NCBI GenBank assembly: GCA_030638765.1
Contig: DAOWDZ010000159.1
Span: 1-6,466 of the forward strand
DNA length: 6,466 nucleotides
Origin: Desulfocapsa sp.
GTDB taxonomy: Bacteria; Desulfobacterota; Desulfobulbia; Desulfobulbales; Desulfocapsaceae
Direction of reading: 5' to 3'
In this document: piece by piece, positions 1-6,337 of the stretch
Numbering within the stretch: the stretch's first letter is position 1
How the letters are laid out: each line of letters opens with the position of its first letter
Program-made: the position numbers and the translations under genes
The notes under the pieces: model-generated
What the model was told of the DNA's origin: nothing
Databases searched by the model: none
The model's input: the letters and a program-made list of their open reading frames with translations, nothing else

Positions 1-2
1 GT

Positions 3-173
3 ATCAAAGCAATTTCTCTTCAGATACATACTCTATTTTTGAAAAAAAGAACTCGAAATTTCCCTGATTTTTTTTCATTACTCAATGATATCTATATAAA
101 GTTTAATGATAAACTGGGTTTTCAAACCATAATTCAACGAAAAGACAAAACAGGAGATGTAAATAAAACTTGA
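3..173 (+). CDS. Possible 3' end of an upstream gene (partial, unrecognised)
   Basis: Reading from base 3, the frame stays open for 56 codons to a TGA at 171-173, and it enters from outside the window with no start visible. The translation is lysine- and aromatic-rich, ending GDVNKT, with no motif I recognise. The other two forward frames hit stops by about base 65 (TGA at 40-42 and 65-67), and all three reverse frames are interrupted early, so this is the only frame that could be coding here. In DNA this AT-rich a 56-codon run can occur by chance, so it may equally be intergenic. If real, the upstream gene ends about 230 bases before the ferredoxin gene and is probably not in its operon. Confidence 0.3.
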   Translation: MKAISLQIHTLFLKKRTRNFPDFFSLLNDIYIKFNDKLGFQTIIQRKDKTGDVNKT

Positions 174-197
174 CACCCTTGGGATTCACTGTATTTT
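170..197 (+). promoter_or_regulatory. Possible sigma70-type promoter just before the half-site cluster
   Basis: A perfect -35 hexamer TTGACA (170-175) is followed after 16 bases by TATTTT (192-197), a moderate -10. The predicted start would lie around 203-206, inside the GCAACA/TGTTGC cluster that starts at 202, which would make that cluster an operator overlapping the start site. The resulting leader before the ATG at 404 would be about 200 bases. The TTGACA overlaps the stop codon of the possible upstream frame. The call rests on consensus match only; the TATAAT at 324-329 is a competing promoter. Confidence 0.3.
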
Positions 198-201
198 ACC
201 A

Positions 202-237
202 GCAACAAGTGTTGCATTATTGTTGCGCAACACTTGT
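202..237. promoter_or_regulatory. Clustered TGTTGC/GCAACA half-sites, probable regulator binding region
   Basis: Four copies of one hexamer lie within 31 bases: GCAACA (202-207), TGTTGC (210-215), TGTTGC (221-226) and GCAACA (227-232). The last two abut to form a perfect 12-bp palindrome (221-232). The two same-direction copies start exactly 11 bp apart, one helical turn. A larger 11-bp perfect inverted repeat (205-215 with 227-237, ACAAGTGTTGC / GCAACACTTGT) spans the middle. The cluster sits about 170 bases upstream of the ferredoxin start, a distance typical of enhancer sites for NtrC-family activators. The same hexamers recur after the response-regulator gene at 6336-6417. The hairpin lacks a following T run, so a terminator role is less likely. 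Confidence 0.55.
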
Positions 238-302
238 GTTAATGAGCTTATGAGACAATTTTTCAATGTCTTACATGGGTCATTCGTTTTTTTGCCAACT
301 TC

Positions 303-329
303 TTAACTGAATGAGGCTTCATTTATAAT
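303..329 (+). promoter_or_regulatory. Candidate promoter of the redox operon (TATAAT -10)
   Basis: A perfect -10 hexamer TATAAT lies at 324-329. The -35 side is poor: TTAACT at 303-308 with a short 15-base spacer is the best match. Transcription would start near 335-337, giving a leader of roughly 68 bases with the ribosome site GGAGGAG at 393-399. The half-site cluster at 202-237 would then be about 100-135 bases upstream of the start. A weak -35 is compatible with a promoter needing an activator, but this is inference. Confidence 0.35.
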
Positions 330-403
330 TGCCGGTTTTAACAATATAAAGCTTCCGGTTTATATGGTTACATCAATGTGTTTTACGTACTTGGAGGAGT
401 AGA

Positions 404-1168
404 ATGGACATTAACAAGTTAGAAGGGGAAAAGAATGAGGGAATCGAAACCTTACCCTCGGACGAACGTCGCAATTTTCTTAAAATGGGCCTAGCGGTTA
501 CTGGAGTTTTCCTTGGGGGAACAGTACTTTCTCTCACTTCGGTCTCTACGGCTAAAGGAGGAAATAGTGATTCCGTAATCCCGGTGGAAGGACAATATCC
601 ATACACCAAACATTACGGCATGGTTATGCGACAAAACAATTGCATTGACTGTGAAAAATGTCTTGATGCATGCAGAGAAACAAACCACGTCCCAAAGGGT
701 CATGGCGCATGGCGTACTGACATCCAGGAACGTCTTACAACAATAGACGGTGTAGAGAAACGCGAGTTCAGACCTATTCTCTGTAACCATTGCAATCGCC
801 CTCCCTGTGTTCGTGTTTGTCCTACAAAGGCAACTTTTAAGGATCCCGAAACTGGTATAGTTGTTATGGACTATGACAAATGCATTGGCTGCAAAACCTG
901 CATGGCAGCTTGTCCTTACAATGCCAGATATTTCAGTCACGACAAATATGCCATTGATAAATGCAATTTCTGTCTTGATACACGGCTCGCTGAGGGTCAT
1001 AAAGACACTGCCTGCGCTGCAGCATGTCCCGCCGATGTTCGTATATTTGGAGATATAAAAGATACAAGCACAGAAATTTACAAAATTCTTCACAAACCTG
1101 ACAATAAAATCTGGGTAATTCGACCAGAATGCGGGGCCTTACCTAACGTTTTCTACACAAACGTATAG
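404..1168 (+). CDS. Tat-exported four-cluster 4Fe-4S ferredoxin subunit (PsrB/DmsB/DsrO/CbcT type)
   Basis: 254-residue electron-transfer subunit expected to act on the periplasmic side of the membrane. A twin-arginine signal is clear: RRNFLK at residues 22-27, followed by a hydrophobic stretch to about residue 45. Sixteen cysteines form the four-cluster pattern of the PsrB/DmsB/HybA family: C80/83/86/90, C127/130/135/139, C160/163/166/170, and C187/190/204/208. The C-terminus (PNVFYTN) is also family-like. The ATG at 404 is preceded by GGAGGAG (393-399), four bases away. It is first of three co-directional genes with a hexaheme cytochrome and an NrfD-like protein, so it most likely passes electrons between the membrane subunit and the cytochrome. 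The same trio style occurs in Dsr (O, J, P) and in Geobacter Cbc clusters; without DsrM/K or a molybdenum subunit I assign no specific name. Family is certain, physiological partner inferred. Confidence 0.93.
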   Translation: MDINKLEGEKNEGIETLPSDERRNFLKMGLAVTGVFLGGTVLSLTSVSTAKGGNSDSVIPVEGQYPYTKHYGMVMRQNNCIDCEKCLDACRETNHVPKGHGAWRTDIQERLTTIDGVEKREFRPILCNHCNRPPCVRVCPTKATFKDPETGIVVMDYDKCIGCKTCMAACPYNARYFSHDKYAIDKCNFCLDTRLAEGHKDTACAAACPADVRIFGDIKDTSTEIYKILHKPDNKIWVIRPECGALPNVFYTNV

Positions 1169-1264
1169 GCCTATAATACAAATTTTGTAACTACCGCCAG
1201 AATACACTTTCAATACGGTGGAGCTACTTACCGCACATTACTCAGATTCCAGGAGATCAGAAAA

Positions 1265-1942
1265 ATGAATACAAAATTATTTAAAACAGTTGGTGCAGCC
1301 ATGCTTGCAGGTAGTTTTCTGCTGGTTAGCAATGCATCAGCCACAGATGATTACGATGTGAAAGCATTTGGACCGAAGAGTTCCATCATCTGGGAGAAAC
1401 CAGTCAAAGTAATATTTGACCATCGAATTCACACCGATACGATAGGGCTTGACTGCAACGCATGCCATGCAGAACTTTTTGCCATGCAGCGTGGAGTTGC
1501 CCCAAAAACCGGAAAACTTACCATGGCTTCTCTTGCTGAAGGCCAGTTTTGCGGTGCTTGCCATGATGGAAGAACGGCCTTTGACTCAGATACAAACTGT
1601 ACTGCATGCCATGTAGTCCCTGAAGATCCAATTATTTGGACCAAGCCAGTTAAAGCCGTAGTTTTCTACCATAACGTTCATACTGAAGAATATGGATTGG
1701 AATGTGACTCCTGCCATAATGAAGCCTTTTCCATGAAACTTGGCGCTGCTGAAAATGCACCCGACTTCACCATGAAATCTCTCTATGAAGGTCGCTACTG
1801 CGGTACATGCCACGATGGCGAGACCGCATTTGCTTCCAATACTCTCTGCAATACCTGTCACATAGGAACTAAGGGGTATGATCGGATGATGGGTGTTGAT
1901 CCCCATGCTGCGGCAGAAGCTCACGCACCAAGTGGTCATTGA
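1265..1942 (+). CDS. Periplasmic hexaheme c-type cytochrome, two c7-type triheme domains
   Basis: 225 residues with a Sec signal peptide (K4/K7, hydrophobic 8-21, likely cleavage after ASA at 24-26). Six CXXCH heme sites are present at residues 64, 96, 112, 147, 179 and 195. The spacing in both halves is identical (32 then 16), so the protein is a tandem duplication of a three-heme unit; my hand alignment of about 76 residues gives roughly 55% identity. Each unit begins IIWxKPVK and has two likely distal histidines (H53/H56; H136/H139) plus conserved methionines (M74/M87; M157/M170). Two bis-His hemes and one His-Met heme per unit is therefore plausible, as in c7-type triheme domains. The histidine-rich tail ends GH. 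AGGAGAT (1251-1257) lies seven bases before the ATG. It lies 96 bases after the ferredoxin gene and would be the soluble periplasmic electron carrier of the complex. Confidence 0.93.
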   Translation: MNTKLFKTVGAAMLAGSFLLVSNASATDDYDVKAFGPKSSIIWEKPVKVIFDHRIHTDTIGLDCNACHAELFAMQRGVAPKTGKLTMASLAEGQFCGACHDGRTAFDSDTNCTACHVVPEDPIIWTKPVKAVVFYHNVHTEEYGLECDSCHNEAFSMKLGAAENAPDFTMKSLYEGRYCGTCHDGETAFASNTLCNTCHIGTKGYDRMMGVDPHAAAEAHAPSGH

Positions 1943-1987
1943 TCGGTATTTTTATACTTCCAAGCAACCACCTATAAACATAAAAAC

Positions 1988-2026
1988 AATATTTAGATTA
2001 TCAGGTAACATGCCTGATTAAATATT
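1988..2026 (+). other. Intercistronic hairpin just upstream of the NrfD gene
   Basis: An inverted repeat reads AATATTTA (1988-1995), a 4-base bulge, ATCAGG (2000-2005), a 7-base loop, then CCTGAT and TAAATATT (2013-2026). All 14 pairs match apart from the bulge. It ends six bases before the ribosome site of the NrfD gene and has no T run, so it is not a standard terminator. A role in transcript stability, processing or differential expression of the cytochrome and the membrane protein is possible but unproven. Confidence 0.5.
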
Positions 2027-2031
2027 AGTGC

Positions 2032-2037
2032 AGGAGA
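2032..2037 (+). promoter_or_regulatory. Ribosome binding site fixing the NrfD start at 2043
   Basis: AGGAGA at 2032-2037 is five bases before ATG 2043-2045. An in-frame GTG at 2028 would give a protein five residues longer, but this purine motif would then lie inside the coding sequence, so 2043 is preferred. Confidence 0.75.
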
Positions 2038-2042
2038 TTACA

Positions 2043-3236
2043 ATGGCGAACAATACAATTACAGATATATTTGCCCAGACACAGGATACACGTCTGGCAA
2101 CTCCCGGGATAAACCGGGCAACGATTTTCTTCCTTATAGTCATAGTCGTAGGACTTGGATGCGGTGTCGCTTCCTTTTTCTTTGGCCATGAGAATATGTA
2201 CAACTATACCCGTGATGTACCGTGGGGTATGTTAATTTCCACTTACGCTTTCTGGGCTATCACTTCCACCGGACTCTGTATCTACGCTGCCATTTCCCAT
2301 CTTTTCGGTGGAACACGAATGGCCATTGTCAGTAATAGAATGGTATGGATGTCCATTATCTGTATTCTAGGTGCTTTTGCGACTATTGGCGTAGAGATAG
2401 CGAGTCCTCATAGAATGATTATCTACAACATCCTCTCCCCTAACCCAACCTCCAACATCTGGTGGATGGGAACTCTTTACGGTATGGCTGTTGGATGTAT
2501 GATAGTTGAGTTTTTCGGAATAGTTACCGGTCTTGGACGCATAGCTGTAATTCTCGGAACCATTGGAGCCGTTGCTGAAGTTCTGGCTAATAGCTGTCTT
2601 GGTGGTGTTTTTGCCACTCTCCCAGCAAGACCTTACTGGTACGGCGGACAACTTCCAATTTACTTCCTGACCGCTGCCTTTCTTTCAGGTGCTGCTGCCA
2701 CTGTCTTTTTCAATCACCTTGCGTATAAAATCCGTGGTGAAGAAATGAGTGAGGCCGTAAAAGATGGTGTGAAAAGTGCTGGCAAGGCTATGGCTCTTGT
2801 TCTTGTACTTTACTCTGTTGCCACATTCTGGCGCCTCATCATGTACTTTGTTGGTGGTGCAGAACTTGGTCGAATTGCCGCAGACGCTTTAATATCCGGC
2901 CCTCTTTCCATCAACTTCTGGGTTCTTGAAGTGTGCGTTGGACTACTCATTCCACTTATGCTGATAATCTTATCCCGCCTCCAGAACATTGGAATGATGT
3001 CCCTTGCCGGTTTCCTGATCCTTTTTGGACAATTTGTAGCTCGCTACGACCTTGTTGCAGCAGGACTCCTTGTTCCTGGAACTCTTGGATGGGACAACGC
3101 TCCAACCTATTTTGATTATGTGCCTTCAGTCTTTGAATTTGCTGTAGTCTTAGGAAGCGTAGGTGTTGTTGGCTTTGGCTTTCTCATGGGTGAACGAGTC
3201 TTTGGTAAAGTATTTGATCAGAAAGAACATCACTGA
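2043..3236 (+). CDS. NrfD/PsrC/DsrP-family integral membrane quinone-interacting subunit
   Basis: 397-residue polytopic protein with about ten hydrophobic segments, near residues 27-47, 62-84, 102-119, 139-161, 165-190, 204-226, 249-271, 288-310, 317-338 and 363-384. Family-like features include RDVPWG (57-62) before the second segment and GQFVARYD (329-336) near the end of the ninth. NrfD-type proteins exchange electrons between the quinone pool and an attached four-cluster ferredoxin, which is the product of the first gene here. The protein carries no heme or FeS motif, as expected. The gene is last in the operon and is followed 15 bases after its stop by a strong terminator. The roughly ten-segment form resembles DsrP/HybB/CbcU-like members more than the eight-segment NrfD/PsrC. 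Direction of electron flow and quinone type cannot be read from sequence. Confidence 0.92.
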   Translation: MANNTITDIFAQTQDTRLATPGINRATIFFLIVIVVGLGCGVASFFFGHENMYNYTRDVPWGMLISTYAFWAITSTGLCIYAAISHLFGGTRMAIVSNRMVWMSIICILGAFATIGVEIASPHRMIIYNILSPNPTSNIWWMGTLYGMAVGCMIVEFFGIVTGLGRIAVILGTIGAVAEVLANSCLGGVFATLPARPYWYGGQLPIYFLTAAFLSGAAATVFFNHLAYKIRGEEMSEAVKDGVKSAGKAMALVLVLYSVATFWRLIMYFVGGAELGRIAADALISGPLSINFWVLEVCVGLLIPLMLIILSRLQNIGMMSLAGFLILFGQFVARYDLVAAGLLVPGTLGWDNAPTYFDYVPSVFEFAVVLGSVGVVGFGFLMGERVFGKVFDQKEHH

Positions 3237-3251
3237 TTTAATATTATAATT

Positions 3252-3283
3252 AAAAAGACCGCCTCTTCCTGGGCGGTCTTTTT
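3252..3283 (+). terminator. Strong intrinsic terminator after the redox operon
   Basis: A perfect 12-bp inverted repeat AAAAAGACCGCC (3252-3263) and GGCGGTCTTTTT (3272-3283) with an 8-base loop. The GC-rich core is followed by five T residues on the + strand, and the mirrored A run makes it potentially bidirectional. It separates the three electron-transfer genes from the regulatory pair, implying that the kinase has its own promoter in 3284-3375. Confidence 0.92.
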
Positions 3284-3375
3284 GATTACTCATCAACCAC
3301 TAACCTTTAAAGCCAAAACAAGACAACACCCTTTCAACTCTTTCAGTTTAATAACTCTTCATTAACAATTTTATA

Positions 3376-4503
3376 ATGAAAGACACAACCACACAAGCCA
3401 TCTCAAACATGACGACATTAGATATAGCTCACGTCGTCGATGGTAGTAACGAACTTTTTCAGGCCATTCAGGATCCTGTTCTGATAGTTACCCCCAAGGG
3501 TATTATCCTTGATGCCAATAATGCAGCACTGAATGCCGCTTGTAAAAAACGGTCTGAAATTATAGGCAAGGGAATCTGCACTATTATTCATGGCGGTAGC
3601 CTTCCCCATACTAAATGTCCCCTTGAAGAATTCCTATTAACATGTGAGCCACGTGTTGAAGAAACTAAGCTGCCTGGCCTTGACGGTGAATATCTTTTAA
3701 CCATTTCTCCCGTTAAAGACAAAGACAGCACCATCAGAAAAATTTTACTGGTCGCAAGGGAACTCACCAGCGACGAGATGAGAAAAGCCGATTCCATTCG
3801 TACTGCTCAGATGGCAGCTATTGGAGAACTAGCAGCCGGTGTTGCTCATGAAGATAACAATCCCATCACAGGGATTATTAATTTCGCTCAGCTACTCCTT
3901 GATGACAGCGAAAAGGATTCATTGCAGGCTGAATTGCTAGGTAGAATAGTAAATGAAGGTGAACGAATTGCCTTAATAATTAAAAACCTACTCTCATTTG
4001 CCAGGGAAAATGTAAATACCAATGAACCAATTGAACTTAAGCAGGTTTTAACCGACAGTCTTTCTCTGGTTGCCCATCAGCTTAAAAAAGATGGCATTAA
4101 GGTCACAACAGAGTTTTCATCTAAATCATGTCAAATTAATGGTAACTTCACTCAACTTCAGCAGGTTATTCTTAATTTATTAAGCAATTCCCGTTTTGCT
4201 CTCAATGATCGATACCCCAACTCTTCTCCCGATAAAAATATCACTATCAAGTGCTATCCCCTTCTCAAAAAAGAAGGGAATCCAACAACTCGAATCACAA
4301 TAAAAGATACTGGAACAGGGATTGCCCAAGGGATACTCAATCGATTATTCGATCCATTCTTTACAACGAAGCCATCTGGAAAAGGTACAGGGTTAGGTCT
4401 TAGTATCAGTTATGGAATCATCCAGAATCATGGCGGGACTATTAAGGTTGATTCTATTATTCACAAGTACACACAAATGACCATTGAATTTCCTCAATCT
4501 TAA
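3376..4503 (+). CDS. Soluble PAS-domain sensor histidine kinase
   Basis: 375 residues with no transmembrane segment, so a cytoplasmic sensor. A PAS domain covers about residues 22-128 and contains C68, H72, C81 and C90 in a CxxxH...CP arrangement that could bind a cofactor or sense redox. The HisKA segment (about 145-210) has the phospho-acceptor H158. The ATPase domain shows an N box (LNLLSNS, N267/N271), a G1 box (DTGTGI, 311-316), an F box (FDPFFTTK, 325-332) and a G2 box (GKGTGLGL, 335-342), so catalysis should be intact. The H box reads HEDNNP, where a hydrophobic residue normally follows HE. The start is uncertain: no purine ribosome site precedes ATG 3376, an in-frame TAA lies at 3352-3354, and the next in-frame ATG is 3409. 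The 3' end overlaps the response-regulator frame by 20 bases, so the two are a cognate pair. Confidence 0.92.
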   Translation: MKDTTTQAISNMTTLDIAHVVDGSNELFQAIQDPVLIVTPKGIILDANNAALNAACKKRSEIIGKGICTIIHGGSLPHTKCPLEEFLLTCEPRVEETKLPGLDGEYLLTISPVKDKDSTIRKILLVARELTSDEMRKADSIRTAQMAAIGELAAGVAHEDNNPITGIINFAQLLLDDSEKDSLQAELLGRIVNEGERIALIIKNLLSFARENVNTNEPIELKQVLTDSLSLVAHQLKKDGIKVTTEFSSKSCQINGNFTQLQQVILNLLSNSRFALNDRYPNSSPDKNITIKCYPLLKKEGNPTTRITIKDTGTGIAQGILNRLFDPFFTTKPSGKGTGLGLSISYGIIQNHGGTIKVDSIIHKYTQMTIEFPQS

Positions 4504-6337
4504 ATCTGAAGATCTACAGGATTCTGTATATGAAGACAAAGATGCGCGTATTCTAATCGTTGATGATGAAGCAAGTATTCGTCTTACGTTTGAGATGTTT
4601 CTTGCACGCGAAGGGTACGGACCAATAACAACCGCATCCACTTTTGCTGAAGCACTGATTGAAATTAAAAACCACACCTTTGACCTCATAATAAGTGATA
4701 TTGTTCTTGAAGGTGAAAAAGGAACTGACCTTCTCTGTAAAATACGTGAGGCCGGCATAAAATGCCCGGTTGTAATGGTGACAGGATTTCCAAATCTTGA
4801 CACAGCTGCAGAAGCTGTCAGGTATGGAGCATTCGATTATATATCAAAACCTGTAAATAAAGAGACATTATTAAAATTTGTAAGACAGGCGTTGAAGCAC
4901 TGGCAGCTTGAAAATGAAAGAAAAGAACTTCTTCAGGAAAATGAAAAGTTTAAGCGCTACCTCGAGGCAATCTTCAGTTCTGTTCGTGATGCTATAATTA
5001 CCATCGATAATAAAATGAACATTGTCCAGCTTAACGACACAGCAAAACAATGGCTTCAATTCCCCGACACCACAATAAAGACTGCACCTCAAAAAACCAA
5101 TCTTCTCGAAACATATTCCAATGAAATGGGTAAGGCATGTCTTCAGGATGCCAAAAGAGTTTTGTCTAATCGAAAGGAAGTACGAGAACACCAGATTGAA
5201 TGTAAAAAACCGGATGGGAATATCCGAATCATAAGTCTCAATGCTGCCCCTCTTGAAGATGGACAAGATGAGTTCAATGGCGTCGTTATAATAGCCCGTG
5301 ATATCACCATGCCTGAGCCTGAAATAGGCATCAATTCAAGGAATAAATTTCATGGATATGTAGGTTCGAGCAAAGCAATGCAACTTGTTTACAACCTCAT
5401 TGAAAATGTAGGTAAGGTTGATACTGCAGTTCTTGTAACCGGTGAATCCGGCACTGGAAAAGAACTTGCTGCTGAAGCATTACATGCTGAAAGCGGACGC
5501 TGCGACATGCCACTCATCAAGGTTGATTGCGCGGCAATAACGGAAGAATTATTAGAAAGTGAACTTTTCGGTCATGTTAAAGGAGCATTCACTGGAGCTG
5601 ACAGAAACCGCGAAGGAAAATTACTCCAGGCTCATAATGGTACATTGTTTCTTGATGAAATTGGAGATGTTTCTCCACGAATGCAGTTGCGCCTCCTCAG
5701 GTTTCTCCAGGAAAAAACATTCACTCCAGTTGGACAAGATAATCCCATTCAGGTAAATGTACGTATCATTGCTGCTACAAATGTAAATTTTACCAAAAAA
5801 GTAAAAGATGGCAGCTTTCGGGAAGATCTCTATTACCGCTTAAAAGTTGTTGAAATCAACCTGCCCCCTCTCCGTGACAGAAAAGGTGGGATTCCCATCC
5901 TTGTGCATCACTTTCTCTCTCTCTTTCGTGAAAAACTGAAAAGAAACATCCATGGTGTGTCTGACCAGGCCATTGAAGCACTTGCCAGATATTCATGGCC
6001 TGGCAATGTAAGAGAGCTTAGACACGTTATTGAAAGGGCATGTATATTGTGTGAAGGTTCTACAATCTCACTTGAGCACTTTCCTGATGAGATTCAAAAA
6101 CCTACTGGCCCCTCTCATCTCAATACGCCTCCTACACATTACCAGAGCAATGTTTCAACACTCCCACCATATGTGAGTGAACGTGACGAAATCATCGATA
6201 TCTTAAAAAGAGCCAGAGGGAATAAATCAAAAGCAGCACGTATGCTCAATATTGATAGATCCACTTTGTATCGAAAAATGCAGCGTATTGGCATAGCCAG
6301 CGATATAGTAAAGTCCTCATCCTCCCAACATAGTTAA
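4484..6337 (+). CDS. NtrC-type sigma54-dependent response regulator (REC-PAS-AAA+-Fis HTH)
   Basis: 617 residues. The receiver domain (about 22-135) has acidic D27/D28, phospho-acceptor D72, T100 and K122. A charged helical linker (136-160) leads into a PAS domain (about 160-275). The sigma54-interaction AAA+ domain (about 290-525) has Walker A GESGTGKE (320-327), an intact GAFTGA loop (367-372) that contacts sigma54, Walker B LFLDEIGD (388-395) and GNVREL (507-512). A Fis-type helix-turn-helix lies at about 566-602 (NKSKAARML...RSTLYRKM). It should activate sigma54 promoters after phosphorylation by the overlapping kinase. A TGA at 4478-4480 closes the frame upstream, so TTG 4484 is the only standard start before the receiver domain; no ribosome site precedes it, which suggests translational coupling. 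The extra PAS between receiver and AAA+ is less common and may add a second input. Confidence 0.95.
   Translation: MNFLNLKSEDLQDSVYEDKDARILIVDDEASIRLTFEMFLAREGYGPITTASTFAEALIEIKNHTFDLIISDIVLEGEKGTDLLCKIREAGIKCPVVMVTGFPNLDTAAEAVRYGAFDYISKPVNKETLLKFVRQALKHWQLENERKELLQENEKFKRYLEAIFSSVRDAIITIDNKMNIVQLNDTAKQWLQFPDTTIKTAPQKTNLLETYSNEMGKACLQDAKRVLSNRKEVREHQIECKKPDGNIRIISLNAAPLEDGQDEFNGVVIIARDITMPEPEIGINSRNKFHGYVGSSKAMQLVYNLIENVGKVDTAVLVTGESGTGKELAAEALHAESGRCDMPLIKVDCAAITEELLESELFGHVKGAFTGADRNREGKLLQAHNGTLFLDEIGDVSPRMQLRLLRFLQEKTFTPVGQDNPIQVNVRIIAATNVNFTKKVKDGSFREDLYYRLKVVEINLPPLRDRKGGIPILVHHFLSLFREKLKRNIHGVSDQAIEALARYSWPGNVRELRHVIERACILCEGSTISLEHFPDEIQKPTGPSHLNTPPTHYQSNVSTLPPYVSERDEIIDILKRARGNKSKAARMLNIDRSTLYRKMQRIGIASDIVKSSSSQHS

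Noticed and set aside
205..237. Intrinsic terminator for the possible upstream gene
   Set aside because: The inverted repeat is good, but no T run follows on the + strand and the hexamer clustering better fits protein binding sites.
491..1093. 200-codon open frame on the minus strand
   Set aside because: It lies wholly antisense to the ferredoxin gene, whose sixteen-cysteine pattern is unmistakable; the reverse product shows no domain and no ribosome site.
1172..1177. TATAAT as a promoter for the cytochrome gene
   Set aside because: No acceptable -35 lies 15-19 bases upstream and the 96-base gap follows directly from the ferredoxin gene, so co-transcription is more likely.
1217..1234. Sigma54-like TGG...GC before the cytochrome gene
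   Set aside because: The spacer between GG and GC is 11 rather than the required 10 bases and the rest of the consensus is poor.
1586..1939. 117-codon minus-strand frame
   Set aside because: Antisense to the second triheme unit of the cytochrome; a mirror of its codon pattern with no independent evidence.
4496..4504. Programmed +1 frameshift fusing kinase and regulator at TCT TAA
   Set aside because: A slip would join the frames, but the serine tRNA would mispair with CTT and no stimulatory sequence is seen; simple overlap with translational coupling is more economical.
4393..4803. 136-codon minus-strand frame across the kinase/regulator junction
   Set aside because: Antisense to conserved G2 box and receiver-domain codons; serine/arginine-rich composition typical of a shadow frame.
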